A stretch of DNA of 64,000 nucleotides from Mycocentrospora acerina. Taxonomy: Eukaryota > Ascomycota > Dothideomycetes > Pleosporales. The translations under genes were made by a program, and so were the position numbers. Location: contig JAKUHH010000177.1 in NCBI GenBank assembly GCA_022701365.1, forward strand, positions 806,001 through 870,000, written 5' to 3'. The first letter of the stretch is position 1, and every line of letters begins with the position of its first letter. The notes under the pieces are model-generated. The model was not told the origin of the DNA, did no database searches, and saw only the letters and a list, made by a program, of their open reading frames with translations. Below are positions 30,715 to 42,237 of the stretch, piece by piece.

Positions 30715-33241
30715 ATGGCTGGTGAGCGAGTGGCGTGGTTCGAGATTCGTGCCGTTGGGCAGGACTCGTACGGTAAGTGAACTTGAGGCTTGTGCGTGAG
30801 CAACAGCTTACTTGCACAGGAACCTCTAATATTATTGACATTTATGGGAATGAACAGTTCTTTCTGGGGAGAGATCCGGAGCTTTGGTGAGAGCACGGTG
30901 GTCTCCACTGTAATGTGAGCATGTTTTAACTCTGACTGAAAGCTACCGTTATCACTGGCCTGATGTCACCATGTCCAGAGAACACGTCCGTATCCATTGC
31001 ATTCTGTACGAAGAAAATCCTATCGCCAGCATTGCGCCCTTTGTTTATGCAACTGATCTGTCAGCCAATGGCACTCATTTAAAGAAGAGCGATTCTGAAT
31101 GTGCTGACTCGCAGGGCCTGGGTATTCACATGGGCCGAAACAGCACCTTTCTTCTTGACCATGGAGATGAACTTCGACTTTCAGAGTCCGTGACCCTTAT
31201 TTACTACTCGGAAAAACCTGTGCAAGAGACTTGTTTGACCCAAATACAAGACCGAGAGAAGAGCTTCTTCGCTTCTCGATATCTCATCACTGGCCGCTTG
31301 CTGGGCGAAGGTGGTTATGGAAAAGTTTTAGTTGGGGTACACCAAGAGACTCAGCGACAAATGGCTTGCAAGATTGTTCGACTTGATCATCTCTTCGCTC
31401 GCTCACCAATTCCAAGCTTGCAAAAACCTACTGACAGCAGTGAACGAGAGGCAAGCGACAACAGGAAACGTTGGCCAACTCGAGTTACTAATACATTTCG
31501 TGAGTTCGACATACTTAGGAATCTCAGCCACCCAAATATAGCGACAATTCAGAAAGTTTTCTGGAGCCACCACACAGTTTACATGTTCCAAGAACTTGTC
31601 ACTGGTGGAGACCTTTTTTCGTTTCTCGAGTACAAAGGTGGTCGCATCGACAGCGTCTGCGCTTCAGTCATCGTTCGACAAGTTCTGATTGGTGTGAAGT
31701 ACCTCCACGATCAGGATATTGTGCACAGGGATCTCAAGCCTGACAACATATTGATGACCTCACTCGACGATGGTGCAAGGGTTGTAATCACCGACTTTGG
31801 CAGCGCCAGGTTTTTGCCAAACAAAAGCAATCCGTGCGGCACGACAGCAACCAAGTTACAGCGAATGTTCTCTCTCGCAGGCACCCTCGAGTTTGCAGCA
31901 CCAGAGATCTATCGAGTGAATCCAACCATTCCGGCCGAACAGGGATATTCCAAGGGTGTTGATATGTGGTCCGTAGGCACTGTAACGGCAGCCATACTCT
32001 CCGGAGAAAACATCTTCAATGCCAATCGCGCTCATCCTGACCACAGACTCAACTCTCACGACACCATTGTAGGTCTTTCGGCGCAATGCAATCTCAGTAT
32101 TCTGGATGATGAGTATCACCGCATATGGAGTTCGATTAGTGATTGCCCAAAACATTTCATTAAATGTTTACTAGTCCTCGACGAGAATCTTCGCATGAAT
32201 GTATCGCAGGCTCTCGCCCATCCCTGGTTTTCCAAGGCGGCCTACGCTGCAGATTTCGAAGATTTATATACGCGCTGTATTCAAGATTGGCACCCGCGTG
32301 CTAAGGACGATCTGCTCGTTGAGGCCATAATAACACATCCCCAAGAATCTAGAACTGCTGGTATTCTTGATCGTGACTTGCACCCAGATACTGTATCTCG
32401 ATTTTTCCCTCGACCTCAAGCAAGTCCCAGGCATGATATTGCCCACAGTTTATCATCTTCTCCAATATGGCGTGCAAATACACCTCTTCCATGCATTCAG
32501 AATGAACGTGACGAAACCGAGTTTGCGAGCCAAATCATTTCTTCCTCTTATGAAATAGATGACAGCAATCCCTACGGTCAGAGTAAACAACCTCATGATT
32601 CTGGCAGTCATGCTCAAAGTGATAAGCTAACTTACAATACGAGCGACTTGATGCAGTACTCCCACGCTTCCGCTACTAATCACCAACTGTTTTCTGACTC
32701 CTGCAAGCGCCATGACTTGGTCGAGGATTCTATGAGCCAGCTCGCACTCAGCGACACTTGTGCCTTCGATAAGTGTTTCGTCGACCAAGCTGCCAAAAAT
32801 GACGAGTCCTATGGTTCGGGCGAGAGTCTAAACCAAGCGATCGATCAGTCATATACTCAAAGTGACTACTTTGTACATCTGCCACCACCACCACCATCGC
32901 ATGCGATACAGTTCCCGCTTTCAAAGCCACGTATCTCTCGCATGTATGGAGAGGAGCGCGAAGCCTATTGCATCAATCTGAACCAACTGACGGACGAAGG
33001 CTTCCAACAATCCCAGTTCCCGGAAGAAAGTCAACGGGCACGCACTTTTGTAGAGGAACAGGAGTCTATTGTTGTGTATGAGACTCCGATTTGCGTTAGC
33101 AAGAAACATACGTGGTCACATCAGACTGAGGGTTGTGGTCATGATCAGTGGTTTGCCCAAGACCCCGAAGCTGGTCAGATTACTTTGGAGTCTCATGTGC
33201 AGGAGAATGGAAAGCGAAGAAAGCTCACCCATCATCGCTAG
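30715..33241 (+). CDS. FHA-domain Ser/Thr kinase (Chk2/Mek1-like)
   Basis: Exons 30715-30772, 30820-30886 and 30943-33241 give about 807 residues. An FHA domain (about residues 5-130) has FFLGRDPEL and MSREHVRIHC and then DLSANGTHL, its phosphothreonine-binding core. The kinase domain (about 154-468) shows GEGGYGKV, ACKIV, VHRDLKPDN, TDFGSARF and AAPEIYR, so it should be active. The remaining 340 residues are disordered and rich in S/Q, with several SQ sites. FHA plus kinase without a second FHA fits the Chk2/Cds1/Mek1/Dun1 group of DNA-damage and meiotic checkpoint kinases. Which orthologue it is would need a tree; Mek1 is my first guess. Confidence 0.88.
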
Positions 33242-33680
33242 TGATAAACAACTGATCCGCAGCACTAATCTTGTTTTGGGATACTTTGTGGCGGATTAGG
33301 CAATTAGAAAACAAGACTGAGAGGACAGGTCTGATGATACAGATATATTTGGGTGCATTACAACAACTCTTAACGAATGAATGCAATATGCTCAAAGTCA
33401 ACCAACAATTCAGAAACATGTGACAGCAGACAGCATGTATAGTGATACGGATTTACAGAGCTAAAATATGGCTTATCCTGTTCAAAATAAATACTTACTT
33501 GTGTGTTTACCTACTGCTAGTGAGCTAAGATCGTTTAATTAATTCGAGCAAAGCAGTAGAGTGCGAGCCAGCAGTAGTATCTCAGGGCCCTAGTTCTAAT
33601 CTCGGCTGCACCTGCCTTCCAGACTTTCAACATCAACCTCACGCCAGCCCACCGATCAACATACCGCAACACTATTCACA
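33242..33680. other. Intergenic interval before cyclin H gene
   Basis: A 439 nt AT-rich stretch between co-directional genes. A segment near 33575-33605 loosely resembles a tRNA B box but lacks the rest of a tRNA. I see nothing else. Confidence 0.45.
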
Positions 33681-35014
33681 ATGAAACTCAACGAAGACGA
33701 TCTCTATCGAACCTCGACGCAATTCACACACTGGTCTTTTACCCCGCAGCAACTAGCTACACAACGCCTTAAAACCAATGTCCAAGCTACCGAGCGCGTC
33801 AAAGCCAACGTCGCGCGACAACGCGCCCAGCGCGCCCAACAAGCCGAGAATGGAAGCGCGAGCGAGGGTGTGGAGAGCGGCAGCGGGGCAAACACACCAA
33901 ATGCTGTGATGTCGGATAGAGAGGTCGACTGCCTGACCGTCGCCGAGGAAATGACTATCGTGGATGAGTTCTGCGAGCGCGCAGTGCAGCTGGGCGCGCA
34001 TTGCCAGTTTCCTATCGAGGTCACTGTACGTGCGACTTTCGTCCAAAATACGAGGTCGAGACTGACATGGACGACAAGGCAACGTGTATACAATTCCTCC
34101 GTCGCTTCTACCTATTCAACTCGCCGATGACGTATCACGGCCAGAATATATCGCGAACCGCCATGTTTCTGGCCTGCAAGACGGAAAACTCACACCAGAG
34201 TGTCGAAAACTTTGCGGGAAATTTTAAAAAGGTGACGCCTGAGCAGATCCTCGCGCCCGAGTATTTGATTGTACAGGCGCTGCGATTCAACTTCGAGATT
34301 AAACACCCATTTCGAGGATTGAAGGGTGGTCATCTAGAGCTGATGGAGATGGCGCGCGGAAACTACGATGGTCCAAACCATAGTGCTGGCGAAGGTGGGG
34401 ATGGTAACACGACTAGCGCAGACACACAATCCGCCATGCTTTCCCTGCCGCGCAAGTCAAACGGGCTAACGTCGAGAATGACGGTCAAAGACATGGAGGA
34501 GCGCATAACGGCAGCTTACGGATTTGCTTCACACGTCCTCAAAAATGCCGCTCTTCTTACAGATGCATACTTTCTCTACACACCCGCCCAACTCTGGCTC
34601 TCCGCACATCTGCTCGCTGACGAACCGCTCACGCTCTTCTACCTCTCTCTTAAACTCCCTCGATCCTCGCCACTCTACATCAAACTTCTTTCCACACTTC
34701 GAGTCTGTGCGGCCCTCTTCTCCAGCCACCGCTCCTTCGCCGCCTCCCCTCTGTCAAAAGAGGAGAAAGACGCTCGAGACGCAAAGCACAAAGTACATGT
34801 TAAGACCCTAATTGAGAAGTTGAAGATGTGCCGAGATCCAGACAAAGTCGATTTGGTTAAACTGAATCAGGCGCAAAAGCGCGACGCTATTCAAGGAGAG
34901 CGCTTGGACGAAAACAAGGCGAAAAGGAGAAAGTTGGAACGAGAGACATATGAGAAGGAGTCTGAGTCATTCTGGGGTCCTGAATTGTCTCAGCAGGCGC
35001 CGAAGCTGGACTGA
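33681..35014 (+). CDS. CCL1: Cyclin H homologue Ccl1 (TFIIH / CAK subunit)
   Basis: Exons 33681-34025 and 34079-35014 (53-nt intron) give about 426 residues. The N-terminus MKLNEDDLYRTSTQFTHWSF matches cyclin H (the YRxSTQxxxWxF motif). The first cyclin box (about residues 85-190) contains FLRRFYLFNSPMTYH and TAMFLACKTENSHQSVENF, followed by APEYLIVQALRFNFEIKHPFRGL, diagnostic for cyclin H. An insert of about 45 residues rich in Gly and Ser precedes the second box (DAYFLYTPAQLWLSAHLLA). The charged C-terminal helix follows. Cyclin H partners with Cdk7/Kin28 and Mat1/Tfb3 in TFIIH to phosphorylate RNA polymerase II. Confidence 0.95.
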
Positions 35015-37013
35015 ACGTGCAGTTAACGGACAATTTGCATAGCGTGGCGTTTGGGCGGTGATGGGTTTGTTTTGGCTTTCAGGTGGCGTTCAAAATATAA
35101 AGCGAGAGAGAGAGAAGAGTCAAGATCTTCCGGTAATCGAGAATACGAAATACATATCGCTACGATTACAGATAGTTTTCCCACGTTTTTCCAAACTCTC
35201 AATATTTGTATACGAATGAGTCAGGTAGTGCACACACCCGTTCGGCTGCACAAGTTCCTCCAACATTTATAGAGATGTCAAGTTTCTACACCTAAGTATT
35301 GCAATGGCAATCTTCGTCTTCGTTGTTTTTGAATAAAATTTAGACCATGCTTGTGTGATAGGGAGCTATATTTACCATCGATTTTCCGGTCTAATGCTAG
35401 CCTTATGATCATTTTCAATAAGGCTGCCATAGCTGTCCATACAGGTCTGTTTAGCCAAGCAAGAGGACTATCTGGAATCAGGTTTCAAGTTCAAAGGAGC
35501 CAGGTTGGGAGTGCCGAAAGCTCAGCTCGATTCCAGCAAGACAGTAAAGAGACAAGAACTGGAGATAGAAACATGGGAATCGAATGCCAGAATATCACGA
35601 AACAGAACTGCGACGGCGTTTTTCGTTAGAATATATATCATCGCAACTGTAAAGAAGAGCATCAAAGTATGAAAAGATTGCAGGTTATGTGGACGAGAAC
35701 ATGCTGCGTTCAAAGCCAGCTTCGAGAATGTGAGCTAATATGGATTGAGGAGCGCATAAGCATTTTCAGAGAGGCATCGCTTCGGAATTTGGCGAGATTC
35801 AAGTATTAATACATGCTGTACTCCCAGAAAACCGGCTCTTAGCTTCAACTATCATCTATTACTGTGGGTAACGCTATTCCCCGCTGCCGGGTACGAGTTC
35901 CAGCACCAAGTATGCAGCACCTCACACGGCCCTTCAGCCAATCACTTCTATCGCGGCCCTATTGACCTCAATCTTGCTCAATGCAACTGCCAGATAAGGC
36001 AATCTTTTAAACGCCTACGAGAGACTTTAAAAGACTTAAGAACGCAATGCCCATTCCTCCTGATGATTTTTTTATCCACCTGCGTTTGACTCAACATTGC
36101 TCGTAGTATACTTTTCACGACTTACTGTCCTCTACGCCAAGATGAACACAGATCCACGTATCGGCTTACTCTTTATTTTCTAGCCGACTGTAGCTGACTT
36201 TATGGTGGCAACCCGACCCTTGTGAACGAACAAGCGAGCCAGGTTTACGACTGTTTAGAATGTACCCTCAGATTAGGCATACCAGTATGCAATATACGAC
36301 ATTCCAAACTCGATGAATTCGCGCGTTGATCAATTCGCCAACTCGTGCTCAGCTTCTAAAGAAAGGTTCCGTCCGATGGTTCCCATCCTTCATGACAAGG
36401 TGGCACCGTGTGTACCTCTCCTTACCCATGATGAGGCGGCAGGCAGCACGCTTTTACGCCTTCTTCTTGCTCTATCTTCCATCGGCTAGGATCTCCTTCC
36501 GACTTTGGAGAGGCTTGGTGTGGCTCTGCGAATCGCGGTCGGCCCTATCCTATCACTCCTTGGCACCTTCTCCTTTGGGCTAGCATGACTACCAATCAGC
36601 ATATCAGCCTACTAGAGGCTCATACGAGATGCCCCACCCAATTCACCCTTGCTCGTCGCGAGCCGCAGCATATTTGCCAAGTCTAGTATCAGTCTTAAGC
36701 AAATGAGGGCCCGCCGTCGAATTCGTCCAAGAACTTCCAAGAGCTGCCCAGCATGAAGTTGCATACCGGCGGCCATTTCGTTGCTTCCGTACGAGGCTTG
36801 TGCTTCGTCCTGAACATCCAGCCTACCTTTGATAGGAAGGTACCCGGACCACTCTCATCTCTGGTCTATCTATTGTAAGCCATGACACAAAGAGCAACAG
36901 CAATCCGGAATGGCGCAACATGGAGAGAAGAGATATAAGATGGACCCAGCTGCGCTTGTCATCTGGGGCCATCCACTACTGCCAAAAGTCAATCTGCAGT
37001 TCTGTTTTCAATA
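35015..37013. other. Two-kilobase gene-free interval
   Basis: This is the longest interval without a supported gene. It is moderately AT-rich and free of long repeats. Small frames (for example 36326-36583 plus) have no domain signal. I cannot tell by eye whether it contains a degraded transposon. The last 100 nt before 37014 should hold the promoter/leader of the secreted-protein gene. Confidence 0.5.
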
Positions 37014-38623
37014 ATGAAGTGGGCAACTTACGCGGCAGCTTTGCTGCCTGTGGCTTCGGCCTTCTCGGGCGAACAATACCGATCTGGTGAGGTCATGGCC
37101 AAGATGATGGAGACCAAGGAGGTGAGCTTTCCCATGTTTATTTTTTTGTTGATTATGTTGTTAACAAAACAAGGCTGCCTGGGCAAAACACCGCTCCGCT
37201 GGTGACTATGATAATAAGAGGTGGAACGGCTTCCATGACAAGCGCACCAATAAGGACATCATCGAGTGCAAGAACGGCAGAGCAGAAGCCGTCAAGGGCG
37301 ATTCTGACCAGACATACAAGTGCAAAGACATTGTAAGTCTAATCACGAAACTGAAAATGGCAATAACTGACTTGTGAACAGGACTTGTTCGATTTCAAGA
37401 CACACGAGGAGCTTGGTGATGCCGTTGGTGAGGGCTCTGGCTCTTGGGGTTGGACTCACAAAGGCCGCGAGTTCATCGCTATCGGACAGACCTACGGTGC
37501 CGCCTTTGCCGAGGTCACCAAGAAGGGTCAACTTGAGTACCTTGGCCGGTTGCCTGCACAGAATGACTCCGTCATCTGGCGCGAGATTAAGAAGCAGGGC
37601 GACTACCTTGTTGTCGGGTCTGAGGGCCGTGGACACGGCATTCAGATTTTCGACCTGAAGAAGCTTCTCAAGCTCAACCCCAAGACACCCAAGACTTTCG
37701 ACACCAAGACTGACCTCACTGCTTGGATTCCTCTCACCGAGGGCGTTACACTTGGTATCAAGGGACGTTCGCATAACGTCGTTGTCAACGAGGAGCTGGG
37801 TTACGTTGTCGCTGTCGGCGCCCATGGACGCGCTGGCCGTAACGACACCTGCGCCGGTGGATTGATCTTCTTCAACACTGACGACATCACTAAGCCGGTC
37901 CAGACGGGTTGCGCGCCCCAGGACGGATACGTTCACGACGCTCAATGCATTGTCTACCGTGGTCCCCACAAGAAGTACTACGGGCGTGACATCTGCTACG
38001 GTTACAACGAGGACACTGTCACCATCTACGATGTTACCAACAAGATCGGAAACAACGCTGGCAAGATTATCTCGCGTACCCCATACATTGGAGCTTCCTA
38101 CACTCATCAGGGCTGGGTCAATGATCCCTACTGGCAGACTCACATTGTTGTTGACGATGAACTTGATGAGGGTGAGCTTGAGAACGGCACAGAGACCAAC
38201 CCCGACTCCCTTGCCAAGGACGGATACCCCGTGACCTACATCTTTGACATCACCAACCTCGAGAAGCCCTTCCAGTCTGGTTATTACAAGTCGAGCACCC
38301 GCGCGGTTGACCACAACCAGTTCGTCCACGAGGGTCTCTCTTACCAGTCCAACTACCAAGCAGGTCTCCGCATTCTCGACGTTAGCTCCATCCGCAAATA
38401 CCCAGATGGCAGCCGTGTTGAGGAGATTGCCTACTTTGATGTCTTCCCTGGTGATGATCACATCAAGGGTGGCGGCTCCGCTGTCTGGGATTCCGGTACC
38501 TGGTCCCACTTCACTTTCCCCAGCGGCTACACTGTCATCAACACAATTGACCGTGGTGCGTTTGTGGTGAGGAAGAGGGGTGGCCGCGGACAGGGCAAGT
38601 ACTGGGGCCGTCAAGGTTACTAG
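37014..38623 (+). CDS. Secreted LVIVD/choice-of-anchor-B-like beta-propeller protein
   Basis: Exons 37014-37121, 37174-37332 and 37382-38623 give about 502 residues. The first 16 residues form a clear signal peptide ending VASA. The mature part has repeated segments of LVIVD/beta-propeller character: LVVGSEGRGHGIQIFDLKKL, YDVTNKIGN, YIFDITNLEKP and GLRILDVSSIRKYPDGS. SHNVVVNEELGYVVAVGA and CAGGLIFFNTDDITKPVQTGC fit the choice-of-anchor-B family, which is known in fungi and bacteria as secreted proteins of unknown function. The codon use is strongly C-ending (TTC, AAC, GTC), which suggests high expression. A long antisense frame opposite exon 3 is a codon-bias shadow. Confidence 0.88.
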
Positions 38624-39256
38624 GTTGCTTTTGTAATTTTGATGAAAAGTCACAAAAATGATGATTTTAGTAATGCATAATATGTAGCATCTCATGAACA
38701 AAAAAAGTTACATCATGTTTTCATCCTTGATTTACTTGTTGCCTACACAACAGTAAAATTTGTGCGATGATTGATTCTCTCTAGTGCCCACGATGTATTC
38801 TTTTCCATCTGCAATTGGCGTGAAAGAATGAGCCGATACCCTGGAGCAGAAGTTATTTAGTGCTTACTAGATGTCGCAGTTCACGCGAATAATACATTGC
38901 TCTCCATAACCACCAAACTTGGCTCACTTTGAATGGCTACGTCGTTTGCCCCCAACACATCGTTACGGCAAGCATGGTGCCATGACTAGTCGGGGTAGTG
39001 CTTGTCGCGCTGAGACATGACGTGCGTGAACCAAACGGAACTGACCCAAGAAACGGTCCCTCTCGGACATATCGATTAGAAAGCATTTCGTATCCTTGCT
39101 GAGCCTAAAAAACGGTTCACGTTGCGTTGGTTCGAAGGAAGTGGAGTAGGCAGACGGGACGCACGTGCCACATCCATTCACCAGCGCTAGCAAAAATCTT
39201 CTACCTCCACCACCTTGTCGCACAGAGAAGACGCAACAAGGACAAAAATAATGTGA
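38624..39256. other. Intergenic, 3' flank to tRNA
   Basis: A 630 nt AT-rich stretch. The oligo-T/A tract on the tRNA side (AAAAATA at 39244-39250) probably terminates the tRNA on the minus strand. No gene is supported. Confidence 0.5.
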
Positions 39257-39329
39257 AGCCTGACGTGGGGCTTGAACCCACAACCTTGAGATTAAGAGTC
39301 TCACGCGCTACCGATTGTGCCAGCCGGGC
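39257..39329 (-). tRNA. tRNA-Lys (anticodon CTT) with stem mismatches
   Basis: Read on the minus strand, a 73-nt cloverleaf fits. The acceptor stem GCCCGGC pairs with GTCAGGC except for one C-A mismatch. The D stem GCAC/GCGC has one A-C mismatch. The anticodon arm TGAGA-CTCTTAA-TCTCA is perfect, with anticodon CTT (Lys, reading AAG). The T stem GTGGG/CCCAC is perfect with loop TTCAAGC. A-box (TGGCACAATCGG) and B-box (GGTTCAAGCC) elements are intact, and a T-run follows on the minus strand, so it should be transcribed by RNA polymerase III. Two mismatches make a divergent or pseudogene copy possible. Confidence 0.8.
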
Positions 39330-40516
39330 TTGTTGTTGTTGTTGTTGATGAAGGCAGTAATGGATCAGATGGTCTATGAAGACGTAAATTTTTTGCGAGT
39401 ATTCACGATCAACCCCGTGTGCATATTAATTTTCATGGAACATTCAAGGAAATGAATAGCCGAATTCATCATTGTCTTATTTGAACTTGGTCTTGTCGTC
39501 ATGGAATAGTTTTTTGTGTTCTTCCCAGCAATGTGCTGGTATCCACAATACGAAGCCAAAAAGACCCACATTTGCTGGGATCCTCTCGTGTGTTACTCAA
39601 ACACTGAGCTCGCAACGAGCTATTGAAGAATACATCGTATCGATAGCGTATTGCCTCATTCAGGTCATGAACATCTGTATTCATCATTCATTCTTCGTCC
39701 GAGAAGCTTCGTTCTCATATAGTGAAACACAACATTAAAGCATGTTTTTGGAGAGCGGGTTGGTCGGCCTGTACATATAAATATACCATGTGTAGATTTA
39801 CATCGCATCTTCGTAGCCGTAGCATAATGGTACCATCCTGTTAAGTGTTTTACAGTCATCTACGTTGAGGTTATATTTCTGAGCAGAACACTGCAGACAT
39901 ATTGCTCGTTACGCAGCAGCTTAGGATGCTCTAAGATCCATGAAAACATATAAGACACGTACGGAAAGAAAAACAATATCCCGGTGATATCGAGAACAAG
40001 CTTTGCACATAGCTTCTTGTTCGCCCATGTTACAAGATAGTTCAAATCATTGGAAATGTATGAAAGAAATATCATTGGTACTACTGTGTCTTTCTTGCGA
40101 GTACACTCAGACTTTCCGTGGTAGAAGAATACCAACCCTATTTGGCCTCTTCTTGATTGAGTATCCAAGTCGTATTGGATTGACTCGGTATCTTGACCCG
40201 GATGCTATCCTTGTTAGTGCAGAAGATCGGGAAGTTATTTTGTATCAGCAGCACTAATACATTCTAGAATATGGCTGACTGATCTTCTTGTTTTGTACCG
40301 CAGATTCTGGCCCGTTTTCGAAGTGAAGGCATGTCCAGCTCAAAAATATGTGTGCCGCTTAACTTCACCATCACTCTCACCTCGTCAACCCCCGCACTTG
40401 AGCCTACCATATATATAGAAGAGTTTCAGTAAGTATTTTCTAAACTTAACACACTTAAACTTGGTATCATCAACTTTACTTCATTTCAATCCTCACCAAC
40501 CACCACATCTATCAGG
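39330..40516. other. Gene-free interval upstream of the Myb-like pair
   Basis: This 1.2 kb holds no gene I can support. A 102-codon minus-strand frame (40168-39860) and an 84-codon plus frame (40003-40257, ending AILVSAEDREVILYQQH) look slightly protein-like but lack domains or splice partners. A short GTT repeat lies at 39332-39347. Confidence 0.45.
40410..40418 (+). promoter_or_regulatory. Probable TATA box of the first Myb-like gene
   Basis: TATATATAG lies about 100 nt upstream of the ATG at 40517, a plausible core-promoter spacing for a fungal gene with a leader of about 70 nt. Confidence 0.45.
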
Positions 40517-41165
40517 ATGCCTCGCAAGAGAGTTACTGCAAACAGCGAGGGTACAGAGAACAGTGAGGGCGGCGACTCAGTAAGCTCTTGTTTTTGGGTT
40601 TATACAACAGTACAACCCGCTAACATGTTTTCTAGACCTTCCGTTGGACCCCCGAAAACGATCGTGCTGTAAGTTTCTCACACTACCATAAAAAAGTGCA
40701 GGAATAATTGTCTAAAGCTCCTCATCCTCTCTTTTGGCCGTGTTTTGAGTTCGGATGATTACCACAAGCTTGTCGAAGCCCTACCTCGTAAGCATCACAT
40801 AAATCATTCACAAACTTACAGACATCCTTTCTTACTGTATCACAGCTGGTACCAACTATAACGGTGTACGCATCCGCGTATCCAAATACCGAGTAGAGCA
40901 GCGCAAACGGTTTGAGGAACTTGGATGGGAGATCCCGGAGGGTATGAAGGCACCAGCTGCATCTCGGAAGAAAGAGCCGGGTACACCACGCAAGAAGAGG
41001 GGCATCAAAGAAGCTGTTAGTGAGGGAGACGAAGTGGAGATGTCGCAAAAGAAGTCCAAGGTGAAGAAGAGTAAGAAAGTGGACATGGAGATGGCGGAAG
41101 ATGAGATCAAGGTCAAGGAAGACGAAGGTCAGGAAGATGAAGTCAAAGTGGAGATAGAGATTTGA
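40517..41165 (+). CDS. Small Myb/SANT-like protein, tandem copy A
   Basis: Exons 40517-40579, 40636-40668, 40718-40787 and 40846-41165 give about 161 residues. The folded part starts FRWTPENDRALLILSFGR and continues DYHKLVEALPPGTNYNGVRIRVSKYRVEQ, with the Trp spacing and helix pattern of a Myb/SANT-like helix-turn-helix. The last 70 residues are charged, with Lys-rich stretches (KKSKVKKSKK) and an acidic end, suggesting a nuclear protein. It is followed 416 nt later by a paralogue with the same internal exon sizes. DNA binding is inferred from the fold only. Confidence 0.75.
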
Positions 41166-41581
41166 ATTTCCGATACCTTACGGTATTACTGATTACAAAG
41201 AGGAATTTCAGCTAAGGTGGATGGTTTTGTGGACTGAGCCGTGCCTTCATTTGGACGGCGATGGAAGTTTAGCGAACTCAGTCCCTATCATATGATTAAT
41301 TTTAAAATGAACTAGACTTTTCTGTTCTATTTCACCAATCACGAAAAAATCTGAGTCCCTAGCAGCTGACAGTGTGATGAAGTGAAGTATATTCTTTTGC
41401 ATACAGCGCTCACTCTCACCTATTCACCTCACTAGACTTCTTACTAGTGAGACATATAAGGACCCTGTCGTCGCACCTCTTTCGCTCAACAATTTGTCCA
41501 ACATTCGTCCTCACACTCTACGCAACAACTTTTCCACGCTTAAAAGCTATCCTAAATCAACAACAAATCAATACAACCATC
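41166..41581. other. Spacer between the tandem Myb-like genes
   Basis: A 416 nt spacer carrying the 3' end of copy A and the promoter of copy B. A CATATAAGG motif at about 41451-41459 could serve as a TATA element. Otherwise nothing is seen. Confidence 0.45.
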
Positions 41582-42237
41582 ATGTCTCCCAAGAAATCAG
41601 CAACCAACTGCGAGGCCGGAGAGTCAGGTGGTGTACGTAACCTTGAATTTTTACTACAATTTGTCCGTCTACAGCTAACTTGCGAGCAGAAATTCATCTG
41701 GGAGGGCCCAAACGATACCAAGGTTCGCCCTTATTCTCACTCTTTTCAGTGTCATGACATGTTTGACGCTCCTGATAGCTCCTCATGCTCACTCAAGGTC
41801 GCTACGCTAAACCTGAGGAATACGAGAATTTATCCACAGCCTTCCCCGGTTCGTCATCCTCTTGCACTCTTCCTGCTATTGCTTTCCACTTCCATTTTTC
41901 AATCTCGACTGACAGCCTTCCAGGAACTTCCTCCGGCAGTATTCGCAATCGCATTTCTACCTTGCGTGTCAAACAACGCAATCTGTATGGAGAACTGGGT
42001 TGGAAGATGCCTGAAGGCGGCGCGGGCCACCGGAAGCGTGAGCCAGAGGATGGAGAGGCGTCACCGACGAAGAAGGCGAGGGGCAGAAAGGGCAAGGGAA
42101 GTGACGCAGAGGGTACACCCTTGAAGGGCAAGGGGAAGAAGAAGGACTTGAAGGAGGAGGAGAATGAGGAAGAGTTTGGTGAGATGGATATGGGAATTAA
42201 GGTAGGAGTTAAAAGTGAGGGTGAGGAGGAAGTTTAG
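41582..42237 (+). CDS. Small Myb/SANT-like protein, tandem copy B
   Basis: Exons 41582-41632, 41690-41722, 41779-41848 and 41924-42237 give about 155 residues. Exons 2 and 3 are 33 and 70 nt, exactly as in copy A, with splice sites at the same codons. The core reads KFIWEGPNDTKLLMLTQGRY, then AFPGTSSGSIRNRISTLRVKQRNLYGELGW, colinear with copy A. The tail is Lys/Glu-rich (KKARGRKGKG, KGKGKKKD). Two donors are GTTCGC and GTTCGT rather than GTAAGT. Homology and structure show a tandem duplication that has since diverged strongly in sequence. The function is presumably nuclear and HTH-like, but this is inference. Confidence 0.75.

Noticed and set aside
33560..33610. B-box-like GTTCTAATCTCGGCTGCACC suggesting a tRNA
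   Set aside because: The matching 5' acceptor strand and A box are missing, and the stem has mismatches.
37343..38701. 452-codon antisense ORF opposite the secreted propeller protein
   Set aside because: It mirrors exon 3 of a gene with signal peptide, splice sites and strong C-ending codon bias, which leaves the antisense frame open; it shows no domain of its own.
39818..39850. A-box-like TAGCATAATGGTACCAT suggesting a second tRNA
   Set aside because: No B box, T arm or acceptor partner lies at the right distance downstream.
39860..40168. 102-codon minus-strand ORF with a hydrophobic segment
   Set aside because: No start context, splice partners or recognisable domain; base composition is like the surrounding AT-rich spacer.
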